The notes under the pieces are model-generated. The model saw only the letters and a list, made by a program, of their open reading frames with translations. It searched no databases and was not told the DNA's origin. Position numbers and translations under genes: made by a program. Shown piece after piece: positions 1-6,579 of a stretch of 8,201 nt of DNA; position 1 is the stretch's first letter; each line of letters starts with the position of its first letter. The stretch comes from NBML01 sp029939535 (lineage in GTDB: Bacteria; Desulfobacterota; Desulfobacteria; Desulfobacterales; Desulfobacteraceae), in contig JAOZST010000171.1 in NCBI GenBank assembly GCA_029939535.1, positions 1-8,201 of the forward strand, given 5' to 3'.

Positions 1-28
1 TAAGATTTAATTTTGTGTTTCACCGAAC

Positions 29-54
29 AATATTACCAAAAAATATTACCAAAA
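29..54. repeat. 13-bp tandem duplication
   Basis: Two perfect copies of AATATTACCAAAA sit head to tail (29-41 and 42-54). They are followed by a partial third copy (AATAT at 54-58). The repeat is very AT-rich, so it may be a chance replication-slippage product rather than a protein-binding site. Confidence 0.55.
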
Positions 55-74
55 ATATCAAAGGATGGGTCAAA

Positions 75-143
75 ATGAGATGGCGGGATTTATATGAAAA
101 TCCAGGCTTTCTGACACTGTTTCGGTGGTTTCAACCAGGGTAA
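75..143 (+). CDS. Possible 22-codon small ORF or tail of an upstream gene
   Basis: An ATG at 75 preceded by AAGGA (61-65, 9-nt spacing) opens a 22-codon frame rich in Arg, Trp and Phe, ending in TAA at 141-143. The same frame has no stop back to position 3. The segment could therefore equally be the last 46 codons of a gene that begins left of the window. The downstream hairpin and T-run (138-169) would fit either a terminator for that gene or a leader/attenuator arrangement. I do not recognise the peptide. It is too short to exclude a chance open frame in AT-rich DNA. Confidence 0.2.
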   Translation: MRWRDLYENPGFLTLFRWFQPG

Positions 144-169
144 AATATAATATTTTCCCATGTTTTTTT
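138..169 (+). terminator. Weak candidate intrinsic terminator (AT-rich hairpin plus T7)
   Basis: A 7-bp perfect AT palindrome (142-148 against 150-156 around A149) is flanked by GG/CC pairs. Three bases later comes a run of seven T residues (163-169). The layout is terminator-like for transcription entering from the left, but the stem has almost no GC and the loop would be very tight. The same bases contain a TATAAT hexamer (146-151), so the palindrome could instead be promoter-related. Confidence 0.22.
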
Positions 170-188
170 CTGAAACTTATATACAAAA

Positions 189-211
189 TTACCTATTTAT
201 GTCATAGGTAA
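189..211. promoter_or_regulatory. Perfect 8-bp inverted repeat, candidate operator upstream of glgP
   Basis: TTACCTAT (189-196) and its exact reverse complement ATAGGTAA (204-211) are separated by 7 bases. The half-site centres are 15 bp apart, a geometry common for dimeric helix-turn-helix regulators. No T-run follows, so it is not terminator-like. It lies about 95 bp upstream of the glgP start, where a promoter-proximal site would be expected. The identity of any regulator is unknown. Confidence 0.4.
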
Positions 212-305
212 ACCTTCAAATCAAAATCAAAAAACGAATCTGACCAAGCAGGACAAAATTATTTTTTGCAGGGTGATTAATTTATTACAGGAGATTATTT
301 AGTAT

Positions 306-2867
306 ATGGAAGAGATGCAAATTTATAAGGTATATCCATCTATCCCAGAACCTTTGTCATTCCTGGATTATCTCGCCAGGAACCTCTGGTGGTGCTGGAA
401 TCATGAAGCCATAGAATTATTCCATAGAATCAATCCTGTACAATGGGAAAAAATCGGGAAAAATCCTGTGGCTTTTCTCTCTCTCATATCCCAGAGGAGA
501 TTTGACGAACTTTCAAAGGATGAAAGCTTTTTAGGCCATCTTGAACGGGTAAAAACAAAATTTGAAAAAATGTTTTCCTATGTGTCGCAGATTAAAGAGT
601 TTGATCTGGGTCCCAGGGAGACCATTTCCTATTTTTCCATGGAATTTGGCCTCCATGAATCCTTACCATTTTTTGCAGGGGGGTTGGGCATCCTTGCCGG
701 GGATCATTTAAAAGCTTCTTCCACCCAGGGGATTCCATTGACTGGTCTGGGTCTTATGTTCAAGGAAGGTTATTTCAAGCAGTTCCTGGACCATAACGGG
801 TGGCAGCAGGAAACCTATCCCATAAATGATGTGTTTGAACTTCCTGTCCAAAAAGTAATGGACAGTTCCGGGTTTGAAATAAAAATTGAAATACCCGGAC
901 CAAATGGTTGGATCCGTGCCCATGTCTGGCAATTGAAGGTGGGGAAAATTAAACTTTTACTATTGGATTCCAATCTGCCGGAAAATCCAGCCGTCATCAG
1001 AGATATTACCTCAAGGCTCTATGCCAGCCATGGTGAAATCCGGGTTGCCCAGGAAATATTGTTGGGAATTGGCGGGATAAAGGCCCTGGCTGCCATGGAT
1101 ATCTTCCCCAATGTTTGTCACATGAATGAGGGACATTGTTCATTTGCCGGGCTGGAAAGAGTCTCCACTATCATGGATAAGTATAATCTGGATTTTCAAA
1201 GTGCAATTCAAATTTGCAGGAGAAGCTCTGTTTTTACCACCCATACACCGGTTGCTGCAGGCCATGATGAATTTCCAAAGGAATTAATCCTCCCTTATAT
1301 TCAGCCCTATGCTGAAAAATTCGCCATTTCAGAAGAGGAATTATTATCCTGGGGAGAACCCTATGGCAATGAGAATACAGGGAAATTTTCCATGTTTATT
1401 TTTGGTGCTAATTTTTCAGGATATATCAATGGTGTCAGCCGCCTCCATGGTCAGGTGGCCCGCAGTATGTGGCAGTCTCTATGGCCAGGGCACCATGTGA
1501 AAGAAATTCCCATTTCCCATATTACCAACGGGGTGCATATTTGTTCCTATATTTCCAAACATAAAAATTCTCTGCTTGAACGTTATCTGTCCACGGACTG
1601 GTCAAACAGACTATCCAGCCCCAAGCTTATTTCCAGAATCGATAATATTGATGATGCTGATCTATGGCATGTCCATGAGCTGGACCGGTCCAATCTGGTA
1701 AGAAAATGCAGGCAGTTATTATTGCTGCAGCATGAAAAGCGGAATGCACAGAGGAATGTGCTGGATGAATTGGTCAGTGTATTGGATCACCGGGTATTGA
1801 CTATCTGTTTTGCACGGAGGTTTGCTACATACAAGCGGGCTGGGCTTTTATTGAAAGACGTCTCCCGTTTGACAAAATTGATTATAGATGAGAACAGACC
1901 CATTCAGCTGGTGTTTGCAGGAAAGGCCCATCCCAATGATAATGAAGGTAAAGAGATCATCAAAAGTATCGTTGAATTTGCAAGTATCCATGAAGTAAGG
2001 CACCGGGTGGTTTTTCTTGAAAATTACGATATTAACATAGCAAGATATATGGTCCAGGGGTGTGATATATGGCTCAATACCCCCCGAAGGCCCAATGAGG
2101 CCTGCGGGACTTCGGGAATGAAAGCCTCTGCCAATGGGGGATTAAATCTTTCCATCCTTGATGGATGGTGGTGTGAAGGATTCAGGGAAAACAGGGGATG
2201 GGCCATTGAAGAAGGAGATGTCTATGATGACCATGAGTACCAGGATGAGTTGGAAAGCCAGGCTTTGTTCAACCTCCTTGAAGGCGAAGTAATCCCAAAA
2301 TTTTATGACAGGAAAAGAGGTAATCCTCCTGAAAAATGGATAAAGATGATGAAGGAAGCCATGAAAATGGCCATCAGTGATTTTTCCAGTGACAGGATGG
2401 TCAGGGAGTATTCAACAAGGTATTATGTCCCGGCATCAAAAAATTTTAAACTGCTGACAGAGGATTCTGCCGAAAAAGCCAGGGAACTTGCAAAGGTGCA
2501 GTCCCGGTTGACAACCCTATGGGGTAGCATTGAATTATCAAAACCCAAAGTTATCACTGATGTTGATTTTACGGTGGGGGATACCTTCAGGATTACCCTT
2601 GAGGTTTTTCTGGGCGAATTGATCCCGGAAGAGGTTGAGGTCCAGATCTATCATGGCAAATTAAGGCCTTCAGATCAACTGGAAGGAAGCAGGGCGGAAA
2701 CCATGTGGCTGCAGGAAACCATCTCCCAGGGTACCCACATATATGCATGCACCATTACCTGTTCAGATTCAGGCCGTTTCGGATATACAGCCAGGGTGAT
2801 TCCAAAAGGGGATGAGGTGTTAAAAAATACACCAGGCCTTATTACCTGGGCCAATGGAGATGAATAA
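306..2867 (+). CDS. glgP: Alpha-glucan (glycogen) phosphorylase, GT35
   Basis: This cytoplasmic enzyme uses PLP and phosphate to remove glucose 1-phosphate from non-reducing ends of glycogen or maltodextrin. The 853-residue protein begins with the DUF3417-type N-terminal segment (about residues 13-120) found in the Thermotoga/Mycobacterium-type phosphorylases rather than the E. coli type. Landmarks are the FAGGLGILAGDH glycine-rich stretch (123-134), HMNEGH (272-277), FARRFATYKR (502-511), and the PLP site ACGTSGMKA (599-607), in which Lys606 should form the Schiff base. A C-terminal beta-rich extension (about 750-835) is usual for this long form. The ATG at 306 follows AGGAGA (289-294) by 11 bases; an in-frame ATG at 315 is a less likely alternative. 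It is the first gene of the glgP-glgA-glgB unit, with a 32-base gap to glgA. Substrate preference, glycogen versus maltodextrin, cannot be read from sequence. Confidence 0.97.
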   Translation: MEEMQIYKVYPSIPEPLSFLDYLARNLWWCWNHEAIELFHRINPVQWEKIGKNPVAFLSLISQRRFDELSKDESFLGHLERVKTKFEKMFSYVSQIKEFDLGPRETISYFSMEFGLHESLPFFAGGLGILAGDHLKASSTQGIPLTGLGLMFKEGYFKQFLDHNGWQQETYPINDVFELPVQKVMDSSGFEIKIEIPGPNGWIRAHVWQLKVGKIKLLLLDSNLPENPAVIRDITSRLYASHGEIRVAQEILLGIGGIKALAAMDIFPNVCHMNEGHCSFAGLERVSTIMDKYNLDFQSAIQICRRSSVFTTHTPVAAGHDEFPKELILPYIQPYAEKFAISEEELLSWGEPYGNENTGKFSMFIFGANFSGYINGVSRLHGQVARSMWQSLWPGHHVKEIPISHITNGVHICSYISKHKNSLLERYLSTDWSNRLSSPKLISRIDNIDDADLWHVHELDRSNLVRKCRQLLLLQHEKRNAQRNVLDELVSVLDHRVLTICFARRFATYKRAGLLLKDVSRLTKLIIDENRPIQLVFAGKAHPNDNEGKEIIKSIVEFASIHEVRHRVVFLENYDINIARYMVQGCDIWLNTPRRPNEACGTSGMKASANGGLNLSILDGWWCEGFRENRGWAIEEGDVYDDHEYQDELESQALFNLLEGEVIPKFYDRKRGNPPEKWIKMMKEAMKMAISDFSSDRMVREYSTRYYVPASKNFKLLTEDSAEKARELAKVQSRLTTLWGSIELSKPKVITDVDFTVGDTFRITLEVFLGELIPEEVEVQIYHGKLRPSDQLEGSRAETMWLQETISQGTHIYACTITCSDSGRFGYTARVIPKGDEVLKNTPGLITWANGDE

Positions 2868-2899
2868 AATACAGGTAAAATAATCTGGGGAAAGAGAAA

Positions 2900-4399
2900 A
2901 TGGCACAAAAACCGAGAATTTTGATTGTAACGCCGGAAGTGACCTATCTTCCCGAAGATATGGGGGAGCAATCCCATTATTCAGCCAAGGCAGGAGGCCT
3001 TGCCGATGTGTCTGCTGCCCTGATTTCTGCATTGTTTGACCTTGGCTGTGATGTCCATGTGGCCCTGCCGGATTATCGTTCTATTTTTGATGGACATATG
3101 ACCAAGCCCCACAGCTGGAAACTTGCAAAAATCAGAAAACGCCTGGAAGAGGAACGGATACATCTGGCTGCTGACAGGGCCTTTTATTACCTGGATAATG
3201 TCTATTCCGGATATTCAGACAAAGACCTTAAGGTCTCCCTGGCATTTCAAAGGGAAGTGATGAACAATATTATTCCCAGGGTTCAACCGGATATCATCCA
3301 TTGCAACGACTGGATGACAGGCTTGATTCCTGCCATGGCCAGACAGCTTGAAATTCCATGCCTGTTTACGATTCATAATATCCATACCATGACATCCACC
3401 ATGGCGGAAATTGAAGATCGTGGCATTGATGCGGCATCCTTCTGGAAATGGCTGTTTTTAAAAACCCCGCCCTTTAATTATGAAGAGAGTCGGGACTGGA
3501 ACCGGGTGGATTTTTTAACTTCAGGCGTATTTGCAGCCCATTATGTGAACACAGTCAGTCCAAGATTTTTAACCGAAATTGTCGAAGATCGTCATCCTTT
3601 TGTTGAAAACTGCCTGAAAGAGGAGTTGACCAATAAATATTATGCTGGATGTGCCACTGGAATTTTAAATGCTCCTGAACCGGAATTCAATCCAGCTGTT
3701 GACGATTTAATACGATATAATTACGGCCCGAAAAATCACAGGAAACAAAAGACCTTAAATAAAACCTGTCTTCAGAAAATCCTGGATCTTGAGGTGGATG
3801 AAAATGCAGTAATGTTTTTCTGGCCCTCAAGGCTTGATCCTGTTCAGAAAGGATGCCAGCTGCTGGCCCAGATCATGTATGATATTGTATCCCAATACTG
3901 GGATTCAAATCTCCAGATTGTTTCTGTGGCCAGTGGGGAATTTCAGAAACATTTCCATGATATTGTCAGGTTTCATGGCCTTGTGGACAGAGTTTCCATC
4001 TGCGGATTTAACGAGGGATTGTCCCACCAGGCGTTTGCTGCCAGTGATTTTTTATTTATGCCCTCTTCCTTTGAACCCTGCGGTCTGCCCCAGATGGTGG
4101 GTGGAATTTACGGGACTTTGCCCATTGTGCACGATACAGGGGGATTGCATGATACCATCCATCAGATGGACCCTGAAAATAATTTGGGCAATGGGTTTTT
4201 ATTTACTGTCCATGATGCCAGGGGGTTGAAATGGGCGCTGGACAGGGCAATGGATTTTCATTTCCTTGATCCAAACATAAAAGAAAAACAAATAAACAGA
4301 ATTATGATTGAAAGTGTACTTGAATTTAACCATACAAGATGTGCGGAAGAGTATATAAACTTATATGGAAAAATGCTTAAAAGACCATTCCTTGTCTGA
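2900..4399 (+). CDS. glgA: Glycogen (starch) synthase, GT5
   Basis: The product extends alpha-1,4-glucan chains, normally from ADP-glucose in bacteria, in the cytoplasm. The 499-residue length is typical for GT5. The N-terminal donor-binding signature is present as SAKAGGLADV (28-37, Lys30). HCNDWMTGL (134-142) and TIHN (157-160) belong to the first Rossmann domain. The C-terminal domain carries SRLDPVQKG (310-318, Arg311 and Lys317), the SSFEPCGLPQM acidic motif (389-399, Glu392) and DTGGLHDT (412-419). Two conserved places depart from the usual family sequence: the NGID loop reads NAPEP (257-261), and the SRL-QKG loop has one extra residue compared with E. coli GlgA. The start ATG follows GGGGAAAG (2887-2894). 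The 3' end overlaps glgB by 35 bases, supporting co-transcription. The catalytic core looks intact. Donor specificity, ADP- versus UDP-glucose, is unproven. Confidence 0.95.
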   Translation: MAQKPRILIVTPEVTYLPEDMGEQSHYSAKAGGLADVSAALISALFDLGCDVHVALPDYRSIFDGHMTKPHSWKLAKIRKRLEEERIHLAADRAFYYLDNVYSGYSDKDLKVSLAFQREVMNNIIPRVQPDIIHCNDWMTGLIPAMARQLEIPCLFTIHNIHTMTSTMAEIEDRGIDAASFWKWLFLKTPPFNYEESRDWNRVDFLTSGVFAAHYVNTVSPRFLTEIVEDRHPFVENCLKEELTNKYYAGCATGILNAPEPEFNPAVDDLIRYNYGPKNHRKQKTLNKTCLQKILDLEVDENAVMFFWPSRLDPVQKGCQLLAQIMYDIVSQYWDSNLQIVSVASGEFQKHFHDIVRFHGLVDRVSICGFNEGLSHQAFAASDFLFMPSSFEPCGLPQMVGGIYGTLPIVHDTGGLHDTIHQMDPENNLGNGFLFTVHDARGLKWALDRAMDFHFLDPNIKEKQINRIMIESVLEFNHTRCAEEYINLYGKMLKRPFLV

Positions 4400-6416
4400 T
4401 TCCGGGATTTTCAATGATCCTTATCTTCTTGCCCATGCAGATAGTATCTCATCCAGGCGGTTAAAAGCTATTGGAATAGAGGAGAAGATAAGGCAGGCTA
4501 ATAAGGGTTCTTTGCTTTTTTTTGCAGACTTTCACGAGGTGTTTGGACTGCATTTTGATAGGGATGGGGATTCCTGGGTTTTCAGGGAATGGGCTCCCAA
4601 TGCCCTTGAGATGTTTATTGTCTGGGAAAAAACTTTTTGGCAGAAAAATAAGGATTTTCAGCTTAAAAGAAAAGACAACCATATATTTGAAAGACGATTT
4701 TCAAAGGAAACTTTTTCCCACAAGGATCTATTCAGGCTCAAAGTGGTCTGGCCCGGTGGGGAAGGAGACCGCATCCCCACTGCAGCCACACGGGTGGTCC
4801 AGGATTTTCAAACTCTTATTTTCAATGCCCAGGTCTGGCAGCCGGAGGAATCATACAATTGGAAGATAAAAGAGTTTTCGCCTCCAAAGGGTCCTCTGCT
4901 GATTTACGAAACCCATGTGGGAATGGCATTGGAAGACGGCAGGGTGGGTACCTATACTGAGTTTGAAAAGTACATTCTGCCCCAGATATCAGAAACAGGA
5001 TATACAGCCATTCAATTGATGGCTATCCAGGAGCATCCCTATTACGGATCATTTGGATATCATGTTTCAAGTTTTTTTGCACCCTCATCAAGATTTGGCA
5101 CCCCGGAGGAACTTAAAAGCCTGGTTGACGCTGCCCACAAAAGAGGCATCAGGGTGTTTATGGACATCATTCATTCCCATGCCGTAAACAATGAAGTGGA
5201 AGGTATTGCAAAATTTGACGGAACCAGGTACCAGTTTTTCCATGACGGACCCAAAGGCTATCACAGGCAATGGGATTCACGATGCTTTGATTATGGCAAA
5301 CCAGAAGTGTTGAGATTTCTTTTATCCAATTTAAAATTCTGGATCAGAGAATTCAAAATTGATGGTTTTCGTTTTGATGGTATCACCAGTATGATCTTTG
5401 AAGATCATGGATTGGGAAGGTCCTTTACAAACTATGGGGATTATTATGGGCCGGATGTGGACGTGGATGCTTTATCATATCTATACCTTGCAAACAGCCT
5501 TGTTCATGATATCAATCCTGATTTTATCACCATTGCCGAAGATGTCAGCGGATATCCAGGACTTGCCGCCCCCATTTCAAAAGGAGGCTTTGGATTTGAT
5601 TTTCGATATTCCATGGGCATCGCGGATTTCTGGATTAAGCTGTTAAAAGAGGTTCGGGATGAACATTGGCCAATGGGTACCCTCTGGCATGAACTGACAA
5701 GTAAAAGAAAAGAAGAAAAGACCATCAGTTATGCTGAATCCCACGACCAGGCCCTGGTTGGTGATAAAACCCATATGATGCATCTCATGGGTAGTCTCAT
5801 CTACACTTCCATGGAAAAGAATAATGCTAGTATGGAAACTTTGAGGGGAGTGGCCCTGCATAAGATGATCCGATTAATTACCATTGCCACGGCCGGCTCA
5901 GGCTATTTGAATTTTATGGGCAATGAATTTGGACATCCTGAGTGGGTGGATTTTCCTACCCAGAGGAATAATTTTTCCTTTCACTATGCCAGACGTCAAT
6001 GGTCATTGAAATATGATCAGGATTTATATTATTCCAGTCTTTTTGAATTTGATAAAAAAATGGTTGCCCTTGTAAAGGACCATAACTGGTTGTCCAGTCC
6101 AGGAATGAATCTTTTATGTGTTCATGAAGATGACAAGGTCATTGCCTTTGAACGATGTAAAATGATCTTTGTTTTTAATTTTCATCCTGTAAAGTCTTTT
6201 TCAGATTATCGATTTGATACCCCGCCTGGTGAGTACAGGATGATCTTTAACTCCGATGAAATTTTATTTGGCGGGCAAGGCAGGCTTAAACAGGATCAGG
6301 TTCATTTTACCCTTTTTGACAAACGGATATCAGAGGAAAGCAATTTATTAAGCCTTTATCTGCCTACAAGGACGGGGATTATATTGAAACTTGTGCCCGG
6401 TACAGTAAAAGGATGA
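4365..6416 (+). CDS. glgB: 1,4-alpha-glucan branching enzyme, eukaryote-like (GH13_8-type)
   Basis: The enzyme cuts an alpha-1,4-glucan chain and rejoins it through an alpha-1,6 bond, giving branched glycogen. The 683-residue protein has an N-terminal CBM48-like beta domain (about 55-150, FREWAPNA at 73-80). The GH13 barrel motifs follow: DIIHSHA (267-273), GFRFDG (334-339, nucleophile Asp338), TIAEDVSG (389-396, acid/base Glu392) and YAESHDQ (456-462, transition-state Asp461). A C-terminal all-beta domain closes the protein. The wording of the motifs, notably FRFDGITSM, AEDVSG, SHDQALVGDK and MGNEFGHPEW (518-527), matches animal and plant branching enzymes rather than E. coli GlgB. It lacks the long N-terminal N1 domain of the latter. 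The ATG at 4365 lies inside glgA, with GGAAGAG (4345-4351) 13 bases upstream. The next in-frame Met is residue 83, inside the CBM48-like domain, so this start is favoured. Confidence 0.95.
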   Translation: MEKCLKDHSLSDSGIFNDPYLLAHADSISSRRLKAIGIEEKIRQANKGSLLFFADFHEVFGLHFDRDGDSWVFREWAPNALEMFIVWEKTFWQKNKDFQLKRKDNHIFERRFSKETFSHKDLFRLKVVWPGGEGDRIPTAATRVVQDFQTLIFNAQVWQPEESYNWKIKEFSPPKGPLLIYETHVGMALEDGRVGTYTEFEKYILPQISETGYTAIQLMAIQEHPYYGSFGYHVSSFFAPSSRFGTPEELKSLVDAAHKRGIRVFMDIIHSHAVNNEVEGIAKFDGTRYQFFHDGPKGYHRQWDSRCFDYGKPEVLRFLLSNLKFWIREFKIDGFRFDGITSMIFEDHGLGRSFTNYGDYYGPDVDVDALSYLYLANSLVHDINPDFITIAEDVSGYPGLAAPISKGGFGFDFRYSMGIADFWIKLLKEVRDEHWPMGTLWHELTSKRKEEKTISYAESHDQALVGDKTHMMHLMGSLIYTSMEKNNASMETLRGVALHKMIRLITIATAGSGYLNFMGNEFGHPEWVDFPTQRNNFSFHYARRQWSLKYDQDLYYSSLFEFDKKMVALVKDHNWLSSPGMNLLCVHEDDKVIAFERCKMIFVFNFHPVKSFSDYRFDTPPGEYRMIFNSDEILFGGQGRLKQDQVHFTLFDKRISEESNLLSLYLPTRTGIILKLVPGTVKG

Positions 6417-6424
6417 TACAGATC

Positions 6425-6455
6425 ATTGTAACGATATTGTTGCAATTGTTACAAT
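6425..6455. promoter_or_regulatory. 31-bp palindromic element between the two operons
   Basis: ATTGTAAC (6425-6432) and its exact reverse complement GTTACAAT (6448-6455) are separated by 15 bases. A smaller palindrome, ATTG-TTG-CAAT (6436-6446), is nested in the spacer. The element starts eight bases after the glgB stop. As RNA it could fold to an 8-11 bp stem, but no T-run follows, so intrinsic termination is unlikely. It lies upstream of the candidate promoter of the cytochrome operon, a usual place for an activator or repressor site. Confidence 0.45.
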
Positions 6456-6471
6456 AATGTTTCTTGAAGTG

Positions 6472-6500
6472 TTGCATAATGCCCGGGTATAGAATATAGT
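6472..6500 (+). promoter_or_regulatory. Candidate sigma70-type promoter for the redox operon
   Basis: TTGCAT (6472-6477) and TATAGT (6495-6500) are separated by 17 bp. The -10 matches consensus at five of six positions, but the -35 at only three (TTG). A competing reading is TTGAAG (6464-6469) with TATAGA (6488-6493), spaced 18. Transcription would begin near 6507, leaving a leader of about 70 bases before the cytochrome start. This is by-eye evidence only. Confidence 0.3.
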
Positions 6501-6568
6501 AATTTGCGAATCAGAGTTCAGATGGATATCGCAATTAAAGACCGATAAATTATTGTTACGAGTAAAAC

Positions 6569-6574
6569 AGGAGG
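6569..6574 (+). promoter_or_regulatory. Strong ribosome binding site that decides the cytochrome start
   Basis: AGGAGG lies 5 bases upstream of the GTG at 6580. An in-frame TTG at 6553 is upstream of this site and has no Shine-Dalgarno sequence of its own. The nine codons between 6553 and 6580 would read through the ribosome binding site, so GTG 6580 is the preferred start. Confidence 0.75.
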
Positions 6575-6579
6575 TGGTT

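Larger units (their letters stand above)
1..305. other. AT-rich upstream region of the glycogen operon
   Basis: There is no recognisable gene here apart from a short reading frame ending at 143. From left to right the stretch holds a 13-bp tandem duplication (29-54), an AT-rich hairpin with a following T7 run (138-169), a perfect 8-bp inverted repeat (189-211), and a ribosome binding site (AGGAGA, 289-294) for glgP. A perfect TATAAT occurs at 146-151, but no acceptable -35 hexamer lies 16-18 bp upstream, so I do not assign a promoter. The glgP promoter is presumably somewhere in 140-285. No tRNA or riboswitch fold was recognised by eye. Confidence 0.6.

Noticed and set aside
29..58. Tandem repeat considered as a CRISPR or iteron array
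   Set aside because: There are only two full 13-bp copies with no spacers, which is too few and too AT-rich to support either interpretation.
146..151. Perfect TATAAT considered as the glgP promoter -10
   Set aside because: No -35-like hexamer lies 16-18 bp upstream; the nearest, CTGACA at 111-116, is 29 bp away. The hexamer is also part of an AT palindrome, so it may be fortuitous.
241..275. GG at 251-252 and TTGCA at 266-270 considered as a sigma54 promoter before glgP
   Set aside because: The GG-to-GC offset is 17 bases rather than the 11 required for a -24/-12 promoter.
3834..4229. 131-codon + strand frame inside glgA
   Set aside because: It is an alternative frame of the GT5 C-terminal domain, whose motifs are all in the glgA frame. 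No ribosome site or domain supports it.
6425..6460. Inverted repeat after glgB considered as an intrinsic terminator
   Set aside because: The stem is AT-rich and followed by AATGTTTCTTG rather than a T-run. An operator role fits better.
6553..6579. TTG at 6553 as the cytochrome start
   Set aside because: It lacks its own ribosome site, and the strong AGGAGG at 6569-6574 is correctly placed for GTG at 6580.
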